Source: Sphaerisporangium album (GTDB lineage: Bacteria > Actinomycetota > Actinomycetes > Streptosporangiales > Streptosporangiaceae). Taken from it: DNA of 64,000 nt. Both the position numbers and the translations under genes were made by a program. The notes under the pieces are model-generated. The model had not been told where the DNA came from and made no database searches. It saw only the letters and a program-made list of their open reading frames with translations. The stretch's first letter is position 1. Each line of letters starts with the position of its first letter. Where the stretch lies: NCBI RefSeq assembly GCF_003323745.1, contig NZ_QOIL01000022.1:1-64000 (forward strand), read 5' to 3'. Below, in pieces: positions 1 through 8,400 of the stretch.

Positions 1-118
1 ACGCGCGAACGCCCAGTTGAAGGCCTGGCGCATCCTGCGAAAGCTCCGCTGCTGCCCACTTCGCGCAGGTCAGATCGTCAAAGCAATCCTCGTCCTACAA
101 CTCCGGGAAGCCCGCTGA
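1..118 (+). pseudogene. C-terminal tail of a DDE transposase, cut by the left window edge
   Basis: Frame 2 reads through from the window edge to TGA at 116-118 and encodes a basic tail containing WRILRKLRCCP, then AGQIVKAILVLQ. This resembles the ends of IS5/IS4-type actinobacterial transposases. Nearly the same tail recurs at 4881-4973, where it is fused directly to RHS sequence. Whether this copy belongs to an intact element depends on sequence left of the window. Its position beside immunity-like small genes suggests that it marks a cassette boundary in the RHS array. The family assignment rests on recalled similarity, not on a search. Confidence 0.6.
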
Positions 119-421
119 AATAGGCTCACCAGACCATCACCCGCGTGGCGATGGGCAAGCCACTACGCCTGCCCTCCCCGATCGACTTCGACCTCGACAC
201 AGGGAACTTTGTCCACTGAGCCGAGCTGCATGATCATAAAAGCTGGGCCAAGGGAAGCGCTGCGGGACGCGCCTTACCGCGTGCGGCGAGCGTCGCCCTT
301 AAAAGGGCGCGCTGAAGCCAGCATATAGGAGCAGGTCTGCCGGTCCAGCTCGTCCCCGTCGACCTGGGCCGGGACGCGACCTGGACCGGCCGTCTCTCTC
401 CAGTTCTTCTTCGCCGACTGC
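119..421. other. No gene seen between transposase tail and first small membrane gene
   Basis: About 300 bases without a convincing reading frame or ribosome binding site. The sequence just after the transposase stop (containing GGCTCA) may be the terminal end of the insertion element, because the second tail at 4973 is also followed by a GCTCA motif a few bases downstream. The rest could be remnant coding sequence, but I recognise nothing in it. Confidence 0.4.
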
Positions 422-760
422 TCACTGATATCGCTCGAACCAAGCGCTTATGCAGAGGACTACTGCCGTGAGCACAGCAAGACCGAGGCTGATCCCAGCG
501 CACAGCAGCCAGGGGATCGGCCTCTCCCCATTCTTCCAGGCCGTAAGAGAGAAAATCACGAACATCGAGAACCCTCCTGCGGCACCGAAGCATACGCCGT
601 AACGCAGAGGATGTCCTATGGCGAATTCATGCCTCGCACGCTCTATTCGTTCAACGGACTTCAGGACACGTTCCACCCTCGCCCCCCACCCGCGGTCGTC
701 ACTGGAGTGTCCGGGCGTGATGCCCCCACGGACCCGACGTCGCGGCGCCCATAGCCGCAC
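422..760 (-). CDS. Small two-helix membrane protein, immunity-like (paralogue of 5008-5343)
   Basis: Up to 112 aa. The C-terminal half has two hydrophobic segments joined by the loop WKNGERPIPWLL. The protein at 5008-5343, next to the intact RHS toxin, has the nearly matching loop WHNGERPIPWLL between similar helices, so the two are paralogues. The listed GTG start lacks a clear Shine-Dalgarno sequence, and an internal GTG about 26 codons in is an alternative. The gene lies 21 bases downstream of another small membrane-type frame on the same strand. By context I infer an orphan immunity gene whose toxin tip is lost or lies outside the window. The membrane topology is visible; the immunity role is inference. 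Confidence 0.5.
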   Translation of the reverse strand: MRLWAPRRRVRGGITPGHSSDDRGWGARVERVLKSVERIERARHEFAIGHPLRYGVCFGAAGGFSMFVIFSLTAWKNGERPIPWLLCAGISLGLAVLTAVVLCISAWFERYQ

Positions 761-781
761 TTGTAGCGAACGGCCCGAGGA

Positions 782-1202
782 CTACCAACCCCAGATCGCC
801 CAAGTGATGACGAGAATGCCTACGACGGTCGCACCGGCGTCACCGAGCCATTCGGTCGAGCCCTCTGCTCCGTAGATGTTACCGTCCACGTCGATCACGG
901 CGACATGCTCACCCGGCGGCGTGCCGCCGGCCAAATCGCCGGTCTCCACGTGAGCGAGCTGAAGCCGCCGGTCATCCGAGACGAATGAGCCGCCCCAGTT
1001 ACACAACGTTTGTTGCAATCTCGGGTCTGGGCCGTCAGCATGCCCCGAGTCCCCTCGCCCATCAACGCCCGCAAAAGACGACCCAAGCGCCAAGAAACCG
1101 CTGACGGTGACGACGAGACGACCAGCGCCATAGTGGCCGCACATCCGAGGCCAAACTGTTCCTTCGCTTCACCGGCAGTAAGCGAAGGAACTTCATCAGA
1201 CA
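782..1202 (-). pseudogene. Small membrane-type protein, probably frameshifted
   Basis: An ATG at 1202 begins MSDEVPSLTAGEAKEQFGL, but that frame then degenerates. The overlapping frame 1144-782 instead reads a hydrophobic helix (LVVTVSGFLALGSSFAG), a polar region with a plausible folded look (GEHVAVIDVDGNIYG) and a C-terminal helix ending at TAG 782. Joining the two by one frameshift near 1130-1150 gives a roughly 139-residue protein with two membrane segments and an extracytoplasmic middle. The ATG overlaps the stop of the preceding small frame by a few bases, as in coupled genes. No homologue is recognised. A decayed immunity gene is the contextual guess. Confidence 0.35.
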
Positions 1203-1297
1203 TTCTTTCGCGCCTTGCGCTCTTTTTGTTTGGCAACGAAACGCACAGAGCCCTTGGACACAGGTTCATCTCCCTTATAGGTGATCCCAAAGTCCAC
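1196..1297 (-). CDS. Very short basic peptide frame, doubtful
   Basis: A GTG-initiated frame of 33 codons with a lysine/arginine-rich end (VAKQKERKARKNV). Its TGA overlaps the ATG of the next small frame. An AGGAGG lies upstream, but too far from the GTG to be convincing. It could be the remnant of a displaced toxin C-terminus. It is listed only because of the overlap and the non-random look of the C-terminus. Confidence 0.2.
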   Translation of the reverse strand: MDFGITYKGDEPVSKGSVRFVAKQKERKARKNV

Positions 1298-1330
1298 CGA
1301 CCCACGTACGCGGCCTCCTCTAACGAATAC

Positions 1331-1360
1331 GCCCTGGGGAGGCAACCACCTCCCCAGGGC
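1331..1360 (-). terminator. 12-bp perfect stem-loop
   Basis: GCCCTGGGGAGG and its exact reverse complement flank the six-base loop CAACCA. It lies about 130 bases downstream of the small membrane gene ending at 1491 and before the next small frames, so it probably ends that transcription unit. There is no T-tract, as is common for actinomycete terminators. Confidence 0.6.
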
Positions 1361-1490
1361 ATACGCCCAAGCTACTCGGCGTGTGTTGGTCCCCACTTAT
1401 AAGCCGGAACAGGCTTTTGAATAAGCCCTCCGGAGGAGAACACCGTTTCTTCCGCACATCGCCGTCACCACTTCCCCCTGGCAGAACCGG

Positions 1491-1718
1491 CTACTCGATC
1501 CGTTCACCTCGACCCCGGCCAGCGCGCTTGATGAACCTCATCCACACCCAACTCAGGGCGAGAGGCACCCACAAAACGCCATAGATGACGTACTCGCCCA
1601 CTCCCACCGGATAGTCGAGCACCTGACTTAGAACTAGTCTGACAGCGAAGCACACGACCCCGAGAAGGCAGAGCCCTCCTAAGCTGAAATCACGCCGCGC
1701 CAATTCCTTCCAGCCCAT
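1491..1718 (-). CDS. Small membrane protein, putative immunity partner of the orphan RHS tip
   Basis: A 75-residue protein starting MGWKELARRD. I chose this ATG because GGAGG sits five bases upstream; the longer frame back to 1793 would run through the long hairpin at 1750-1793. Two hydrophobic segments are visible (LGGLCLLGVVCFAVRLVL and YVIYGVLWVPLALSWVWM), followed by a basic tail (KRAGRGRGER). It lies directly downstream of the orphan RHS C-terminus (stop at 1843) on the same strand, the position of an immunity gene in polymorphic toxin systems. No family is recognised. The immunity role is inferred from position and from the membrane-like nature of the neighbouring toxin tip. Confidence 0.55.
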   Translation of the reverse strand: MGWKELARRDFSLGGLCLLGVVCFAVRLVLSQVLDYPVGVGEYVIYGVLWVPLALSWVWMRFIKRAGRGRGERIE

Positions 1719-1749
1719 CAAAACCTCCACAAGATGGCGGATCACATTA

Positions 1750-1793
1750 ATGCCGCGTTCGGCCGTCGTTGGGACGACGGCCGAACGCGGCAT
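1750..1793 (-). terminator. 20-bp perfect hairpin between orphan RHS tip and its immunity candidate
   Basis: A 20-base arm starting ATGCCGCGTTCGG is followed by the loop TGGG and the exact complement. It falls between the stop of the RHS fragment (1843) and the ATG of the small membrane gene (1718). A comparable 17-bp hairpin sits at the same place in the intact RHS/immunity pair (5378-5416). It could be a terminator or attenuator, or a recombination scar. Confidence 0.65.
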
Positions 1794-1842
1794 CGGGCGG
1801 ACCTCACGTCGAGCGCTTCTCAGTCGCTTCTCAGAGGACGAT

Positions 1843-3273
1843 CTACCGCCTCGCCCTGGCGCTATTGTACAGCAGGGTGATTTGGCCGATGAGGTAGCTT
1901 ATCAGCGCCGTGAGCCGCCCAGCCTTCGAGCCAATTATCCATCCGATCGCCTTACCGACCGCATTACTCACTCTACTTAGCCCCGATGCGATTTTCTGGA
2001 AGAAGGCGACTCCGGCCTTCGATTTCCAGAAGCGGGCCGCGAGTGGTCCGCCAAAGGCTCCTATGACCGCTCCCGCAATCGCCTTGTTCCTGAAGGTGGT
2101 CCTGCTGAACCCCCCTGTCCACAAGGTCTCGATCCAGTACCCGACGCCTGCTCCGAGCGCTCCGAAGACCGCGCCGCACGCCATCGCCCCGAGACCGCCG
2201 GTGATGACGCCGCACACCCCAGCACCAAGGACGCCGATGGCCCACGCGGCCCCCTGAGCGGCCAGTTCGCACCACAGGCCGCACTGGGCCTCGCCATTGA
2301 GGTCTGAACAGTTGACCGGGTCGGCGCTGCAGTAGTCGTACGCGTTGGCGCTGCCTCCGATGACCGGGTCGACTTGAAGGAAACGGCCGGTGATGGGGTT
2401 GTAGAGGCGGACGCCCATGAGGGCGAAGCCGGCCAGGGTGTCGAAGGAACGTTGGGCAGTGCCGAGCCAGGAGTAGCGGGTGGGATTGGTGGTGTCGGGG
2501 CGGGCTGAGCCGTACTCGGTCTGTTCGAAATAGGCCTGGATGCCGGTCGCGCCGGTGCCGGAGTCGCAGGTGGCTACGACGTCACCATGCAGGTTCGCCA
2601 GTTGCAGACTGGTGGTGCCGTCGCTCTTTCGCACAGCGCCTAGGCCAGAAAGGCCGGTGACGTTGCGGGTCCAGGTGCCGTTGGCCTCAGTGATCCAGGA
2701 TGGGCTGTCGCTCCCGCTGGCATAGTGGTTGGTGACCGTGCCGGGGCGCGGACCGCCGGTGGTGGTCATCGACCGGATCCGGCCGGCCGGGTCAAGGCTG
2801 AATGTAGAGGACTGGCCGCCTTGGGTCAGCGAGGCGACCATGTCATTGGCGAAGTACCCGACCGTCACGTTGCTGCTTCCGGAGACGTGCGCTGCGGGCG
2901 CCTGGGTCGTACGGCCGAACGCGTCGTAGGTGTAGCCGCTGGTGGTAATGCGGTCGGCCTGGTCGTATCCGTAGGTCTGGCTGACTGGGGTGGTGCTCGT
3001 CGAGCACAGCCCGTCGGCGTCGGCTGGGTACGCGGTCAGGCTGGTGCGGTTGGTATCGACATCGAATCCGTACATCCGGGTGGTGCACTGGGTGCCCCAG
3101 GTGTCGGCGACCTTTGTCAGCCGTCCGGCCGCATCGTAGGTGTACTCCTGCATGCTGCCTTGGGCGCTGACCATCTGCACGATCCGGCCGTCGGCGTCGG
3201 GAACGGCCGAGAAGTTCAGCCATTTGGCGCCGGCCTTGGCGTAGGTCAGCGCGATGTTCCTGCCGCTGTTGTC
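1843..3273 (-). pseudogene. Orphan RHS C-terminal end with its own toxin tip, part 1
   Basis: The frame continues YD repeats nearly identical to those of the intact RHS gene, then the conserved RHS core (RYSWLGTAQRSFDTLAG, VRLYNPITGRFLQVDP). Past the DLNG boundary near 2296 it diverges into a unique tip of about 150 residues: CGLWCE, several glycine/alanine-rich hydrophobic stretches and a basic end (NSARARR). The segment matches about 5870-6841 of the intact gene. Its 5' side is interrupted at 3273 by an IS21-like element and resumes at 4371-4880. It has no start region, so it is displaced rather than expressible on its own, but the tip reading frame is intact. Orphan ends like this can be reinstalled by recombination in other Rhs systems. 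Confidence 0.85.
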
Positions 3274-3478
3274 TGTCGGCGATCACGAAATTCCCCTGGT
3301 GTGAGGGGTTGCGCGTCACGTAATTCCCCTGGCGCGTCACGGTTTTCCCCTGGGGGAGGAGCGTGACGCGGGTGAGCTGTCACGTTATTCCCCTGGGGGA
3401 TCAAGTGCGTGTCGGCGTGGACCTGGCCATCACCACAAGATGATCATTTCTCCTCGTCAGCGGTGGCGAGGAGCGGGG

Positions 3479-4130
3479 ATGGCAAGGAGAACCTTCGACG
3501 TGATCGACATCACCGAGATCTTGGTTCACTGGTATGCGGGCCGCTCCCAGTACGAGATCGCCCAGAGCCTGGCGGTGGACCGCAAGACGATCCGCAAGTA
3601 CCTGGCCCCGGCGATCGCCGAGGGGCTGACCCCGGGCGGACCGCCGATCGGCGAGGCGGAGTGGGCGGCCAAGGTGCGCCGCTGGTTCCCGCAGATGAGC
3701 AGCCTGCGGCTGCGGCAGGTGACGTGGAAGTACATCGAGCCGCACCACGAGTTCATCACGCAGCAACTGCAGGCCGGGGTCACAGTGTCCACCATTCATC
3801 AGCGGCTGCGCGATGAACACGATCTGGCGGTGTCGCCGGCGGTCGTTGCGCCGGTATGTGCGGGCGAACATCGCGGCCGAGATCGGCGCCGAGCGGGTGC
3901 GGGTGCTCAACCCGCGGGTGCACGTGCCCGGGGAGCAGGCGCAGATCGACTGGGGCCGGCTGGGGCCGTGGACCGATCCGGTGACCGGCAGGCGGCACAC
4001 GGTGCAGGCGTTTGTGATGGTGCTGTGCTGCTCGCGGCACATGTTCGTGCGGCCGGTGATCTCGATGTCGCAGACCGAGTGGACCCGCTGCCATGTGGAG
4101 GCGTTTGAGTTCTTCGGCGGGGTGCCGGCC
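3479..4130 (+). pseudogene. istA: istA transposase remnant, frameshifted and truncated
   Basis: The ATG at 3479 starts MARRTFDVIDITEILVHWYA, then a helix-turn-helix (QYEIAQSLAVDRKTIRKYL) typical of IS21 IstA. The frame breaks near 3830. The continuation in another frame reads the start of the DDE integrase core (VHVPGEQAQIDWG, then HMFVRPVISMSQTEW, FEFFGGVP). The sequence then jumps to the istB end, so the rest of the catalytic core is absent. It cannot transpose by itself. Confidence 0.8.
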
Positions 4131-4299
4131 CGGCGCCCCGATCGACTGGTATCCGCTGTTCCCCAACCCGGTCGTCGCCGAATCGCTGCTGGACCGGCTG
4201 ATCAACACAAGCCATCAAGTATTCATGAACGGACCCAGCTACCGCCCGAACAAACGACCCGGGCGTGTCGCCTCGACAGACAAACCCGACCCACACTAG
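4130..4299 (+). pseudogene. istB: istB 3' end remnant
   Basis: A frame reading WYPLFPNPVVAESLLDRLI, then GPSYRPN and a stop at 4297-4299. It resembles the C-terminal end of actinobacterial IstB ATPases (AAA+ helpers of IS21 transposition). It is joined straight to the istA core, implying an internal deletion that removed the rest of istA and most of istB. Confidence 0.6.
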
Positions 4300-4370
4300 A
4301 AATAGATCACGGCCAGGACCTGGGGGAATAACGTGCACCCCACCCCAGGGGAATTACGTGACGGTCGACA

Positions 4371-4880
4371 TCGGCGGTGTAGGCGCCGGTGAATGTGCCG
4401 GCTCCACCAGTGTTGACCGAGGTCACCAGGCCCCTGCGCTCGGCCTTCCCGGTGGCGTCGGTTCCGTCGTAGGTGTAGGTGTAGGTGCCCTTGCCGTCGT
4501 TGACGGTAAGGACCCGGCCGGCCGCGTCGTAACCGGTTGTGGAGACGTTGCCGTCGGCGTCAGTGGTGGAGGTGACCCGGCCCAACGTGTCATAGGCGGT
4601 GCTGACACTGGCACCGCCGGCGGTGACCGCGGTCTGCAATCCCGTGGCCGGGTTGTAGGTGTAGGTGACGTCCGGCACCGCGGTGCCACCGGCCGAGGCG
4701 GGAGTCACGCTCAGCGATTTGGTGGTGACACGACCCGCCCCGTCATAGGTGGAGGTGCTGGTCCGCACGACGCTGCCTGTGTCTTCGGTGACTGTGGTGG
4801 CGCCGCCGAAGTACCCGTACCTGGTAGTGGTGACCGGCAGCGACTGGCCGGTCGGCTGTGCCGCCGGTGCGGTACGGCAC
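4371..4880 (-). pseudogene. Orphan RHS end, part 2 (upstream YD repeats)
   Basis: This 510-base piece matches 6897-7409 of the intact RHS gene almost perfectly. It encodes YD repeats such as TYTYNPATGLQTAV and DALGRV/YDTLGRVTSTTDADGN. It is the upstream continuation of the fragment at 1843-3273. It stops abruptly at 4880, where the transposase tail begins, so the orphan copy contains only the last part of an RHS gene. Confidence 0.85.
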
Positions 4881-4973
4881 TGGCGGATCCTGCGGAAACT
4901 ACGCTGCTGCCCCCTTCGCGCAGGTCAGCTCGTCAAAGCGATCCTTGTCCTTCAGCTACGCGAAGCAGGATGA
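4881..4973 (+). pseudogene. Transposase C-terminal tail fused to RHS sequence
   Basis: The frame WRILRKLRCCPLRAGQLVKA ends at TGA 4971-4973. It parallels the tail at 26-118 with few changes. The join to RHS sequence after base 4880 is precise: the intact gene continues ACACCAG at that point. This shows that an insertion element or one-ended rearrangement cut off the orphan RHS copy. Confidence 0.6.
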
Positions 4974-5007
4974 AAAACGCTCAGTATGAGAATGTCTTTT
5001 ATGCGAG

Positions 5008-5343
5008 TTAGCGAGAACCGTGACGCGGGCGATGATCTCCGCGCACCCGCAGCCTTCGCCGTTCAGCCAGTGCTGTAAAGGATAAGACGAGCCCGCAAGA
5101 AAGGCCTGTTCCGAGCCCGATGAGAGCTGTCAGCAGCCAGGGAATCGGACGTTCGCCATTGTGCCATGAAGTTGCAGAAAAGAGAATGAACAATGCGAAC
5201 CCTCCGGCGAGCCCCCACCCCATTCCCCACACGAAGGGCCTTTCGGCCGCCGCTCGCTGCCGACGTGTTGGCGGATGGTCGCCACCCAATGACTTGTCTA
5301 TACGACGGATGAATCCGTCCTGGCCCTGACCATCTTCCGCCAA
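5008..5343 (-). CDS. Small two-helix membrane protein, putative immunity partner of the RHS toxin
   Basis: A 111-residue protein beginning at TTG 5343, chosen because AGGAG lies seven bases upstream. The N-terminus is polar and charged. Two hydrophobic segments follow (GMGWGLAGGFALFILFSA and LTALIGLGTGLSCGLVLSF) around the loop NGERPIPWLL, then a very basic tail. It is the first gene downstream of the intact RHS protein and is paralogous to 422-760. In polymorphic toxin loci this position is normally the immunity gene, and an integral membrane protein suits a toxin tip with membrane-like segments. A 17-bp hairpin separates toxin and immunity genes, so expression may be partly independent. Function is inferred from context. 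Confidence 0.65.
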   Translation of the reverse strand: MAEDGQGQDGFIRRIDKSLGGDHPPTRRQRAAAERPFVWGMGWGLAGGFALFILFSATSWHNGERPIPWLLTALIGLGTGLSCGLVLSFTALAERRRLRVRGDHRPRHGSR

Positions 5344-5377
5344 GATTAACTCCTAACGATTTGTGCCTTCGCAGCCA

Positions 5378-5416
5378 AAGGCGGAAAGCGTGTATTCGGT
5401 ACACACTTTCCGCCTT
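5378..5416 (-). terminator. 17-bp hairpin between RHS toxin and immunity candidate
   Basis: AAGGCGGAAAGCGTGTA, loop TTCGG, then the complement. The single mismatch becomes a G-U pair in the minus-strand RNA, suggesting that the structure acts in RNA of that strand. It sits 49 bases after the RHS stop and 35 bases before the immunity start. A terminator or attenuator is likely. Confidence 0.65.
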
Positions 5417-5464
5417 CGGTGCGCGCTTGTGCGAGTTAGATCACCGGACTCCGCCTGTTAGCGG

Positions 5465-8400
5465 TCACCAGGGTCTATGTGTCCCATTATAGAGCCTCTG
5501 ACCTAAATTGTAAATGAAGTCGTCTATGTACATCCAGGCCTTGCGGGGGATGTATTTGGCGAGATATTTATAGATAAATGTTCTGATCTTCAAGTTGAAG
5601 AACTTGACGACCTTGACGACCACGGTACTTGAAACCGCCCCAAGGAGAAACCCCTTGAAGAAGCTGGACAGTAGCCCTCCAGTCTTGATTCCTCCTTGAG
5701 ACCCATCCGAGCGCATATAGATGTACTTTCCGACCTCTACAATCCCCGCCATGGCACCGTTGCAGAGTATGAAGGCCAAACCAGACACAGCGCAAGCGAC
5801 GCCTAGGGCCTTACCTGCCAGCCATGCTACGCCCTCGCAAATCCATCCGCAGGAGCGCTTTCCATCCAGATCTCGGCAGTTGATGGGGTCAGCGCCGCAG
5901 TATTCGTAGGCGTTGGCGTTGCCTCCGATGACCGGGTCGACTTGAAGGAAACGGCCGGTGATGGGGTTGTAGAGGCGGACGCCCATGAGGGCGAAGCCGG
6001 CCAGGGTGTCGAAGGAACGTTGGGCAGTGCCGAGCCAGGAGTAGCGGGTGGGATTGGTGGTGTCGGGGCGGGCTGAGCCGTACTCGGTCTGTTCGAAATA
6101 GGCCTGGATGCCGGTCGCGCCGGTGCCGGAGTCGCAGGTGGCCACGACGTCACCGTGCAGGTTCGCCAGTTGCAGAGTGGTGATGCCGCCGCTCGTCTGG
6201 ATCGCACCTAGGCCACTCAGGCCGGTAACGTTGCGGGTCCAGGTGCCGTTGGCCTCAGTGATCCAAGCGGGGCTGTCGCTCCCGCCGGCATAGTGGTTGG
6301 TGACCGTGCCGGGGCGCGGACCGCCGGTGGTGGTCATCGACCGGATCCGGCCGGCCGGGTCAAGGTTGAACGTGGAGGACTGACTGCCTTGGGTCAGTGA
6401 GGCGACCATGTCGCTGGCGAAGTACCCGACCGTCACGTTGCCGCTTCCGGAGACGTGCGCCGCGGGGACCTGGGTCGTGCGGCCGAACGCATCGTAGGTG
6501 TAGCCGCTGGTGGTGATGCGGTCGGCCCTGTCGTAGCCGTAAGTTTGGCTGACCGGGGTGGTGCTCGTCGAGCACAGCCCGTCGGCGTCGGCTGGGTAGG
6601 CGGTGAGGCTGGTGCGGTTGGTGTCGGAGTCGAAACCGTAGATCCGGGTGGTGCACTGGGTGCCCCAGGTGTCGGCGACCTTGGTCAGCCGTCCGGCTCC
6701 ATCATAGGTGTACTCCTGCATGCTGCCTTGGGCGCTGACCATCTGCACGATCCGGCCGTCGGCGTCGGGAACGGCCGAGAAGTTCAGCCATTTGGCGCCG
6801 GCCTTGGCGTAGGTCAGCGCGATGTTCCTGCCGCTGTTGTCGTAACTGCTGGAGGCTGTGAGCCCGCCGGGCAGGTTCTGCTGCGCCAAGGCGCCGTCGG
6901 CGGTGTAGGCGCCGGTGAATGTGCCGGCTCCACCAGTGTTGACCGAGGTCACCAGGCCCCTGCGCTCGGCCTTCCCGGTGGCGTCGGTTCCGTCGTAGGT
7001 GTAGGTGTAGGTGCCCTTGCCGTCGTTGACGGTAAGCACCCGGCCGGCCGCGTCGTAACCGGTTGTGGAGACGTTGCCGTCGGCGTCAGTGGTGGAGGTG
7101 ACCCGGCCCAACGTGTCATAGGCGGTGCTGACACTGGCACCGCCGGCGGTGACCGCGGTCTGCAATCCCGTGGCCGGGTTGTAGGTGTAGGTGACGTCCG
7201 GCACCGCGGTGCCACCGGCCGAGGCGGGAGTCACGCTCAGCGATGTATTGGTGACACGACCCGCCCCGTCGTAGGTGGAGGTGCTGGTCCGCACGACGCT
7301 GCCTGTGTCCTCGGTGACTGTGGTGGCACCGCCGAAGTACCCGTACCTGGTAGTGGTGACCGGCAGCGACTGGCCGGTCGGCTGTGCCGCCGGTGCGGTA
7401 CGGCACACCAGTCCGGCCCATTCGGGCTTGTTCCCGCACGCGGCCACACTGTTGGCGCTGGAGGTGTAGTAGGTGGTGATCGTGGTCCCGGCATCGGAAC
7501 CGGCCGAAGACGGCATCCAGCGCTCGATCTGGCGTCCGGCATCGTCATAGCGAACCCGCTGGACGATGTCGGTGCCACCAGGTACGAGCGTGGTCTGGCT
7601 GGTGGGCTGGGCAAGATCCCAGCCGGACGGATCCCCGGAGACGATCGGGGCGTACCCGGTCTTGAGCGTCCGGGTGTCGGCGGCGGTCAAGCCTGCCGTG
7701 GCGTCCACCACCCGCGGCGAGGTCTTGGTCGTCGTGACCAGGCCTAACGCCAGGTTGTTCGAGGGCAAGCCCTCGTCGTAGGTGTAGGCAGTGTGCTGGC
7801 GGGCCGACACCACCGTCCCCGACGCCAGCGCGACACGGTGGGTGGGGCCGTCGGTGGTGACCACATTGCCGTAGTCATCATAGGCGGTGACGGTTGCGAG
7901 GAGATCGGCCCGCTCGGCCGATGTGGTACGGCCCGCGGCATAGGAATCAGTGTCGGCTGTGGGGGCGAGTGCCTGGGCCCGGTTGCCCGGGCCGATCTCC
8001 CAGACGATGTTGCCATAGTCGTCGTAGCGAGACGCGGAGACCTGCCAGGCGCCCGCACCATAGACAGCGGCGTTGACGGCGCGGCCGTTGACGTCCATGT
8101 AGGTGAGCTGGCTGTACTCGAAATCAGGCGCAGTGGGCTGGTAAGAGCCGTCCCCGGCGCGATCGGGGACCTTTGAAGCGGGGAAGACGGCCGCGCCGAC
8201 GCGGGGCAGGTCGGTGGCCTGTGCCCATTTGGTGGTCTGGGTGCTGGTCAGGTCGATTGGGGCGCCGGTGCCGCCGATGGGGAGGTTGTAGGCGATGGCT
8301 TGGGTGAGTTCCCCTTGAGGGCTGGTCCGGGTGACGTGTGCGATCCGGCCGGTGGTGTCGTACTCCATCCGCCATGGGGCCAGACCGGGCGGGGTCACCT

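Larger units (their letters stand above)
3274..4370 (+). mobile_element. IS21-family element, internally deleted (about 1.1 kb)
   Basis: The ends are inverted: TGTCGGCGATCACG at 3274 and, on the other strand, TGTCGACCGTCACG ending at 4370, both continuing into a shared AATTCCCCTGG. IS21 ends typically begin with TG and carry several internal terminal repeats. The left end here has four copies of TCACG(N)3-5TTCCCCTGG between about 3284 and 3395, and the right end has two. Inside are an istA start and an istB end only. Intact members are about 2-2.5 kb, so about half is missing. Flanking RHS sequence lacks 55 bases relative to the intact gene (6842-6896), and no target duplication is seen. Confidence 0.8.
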
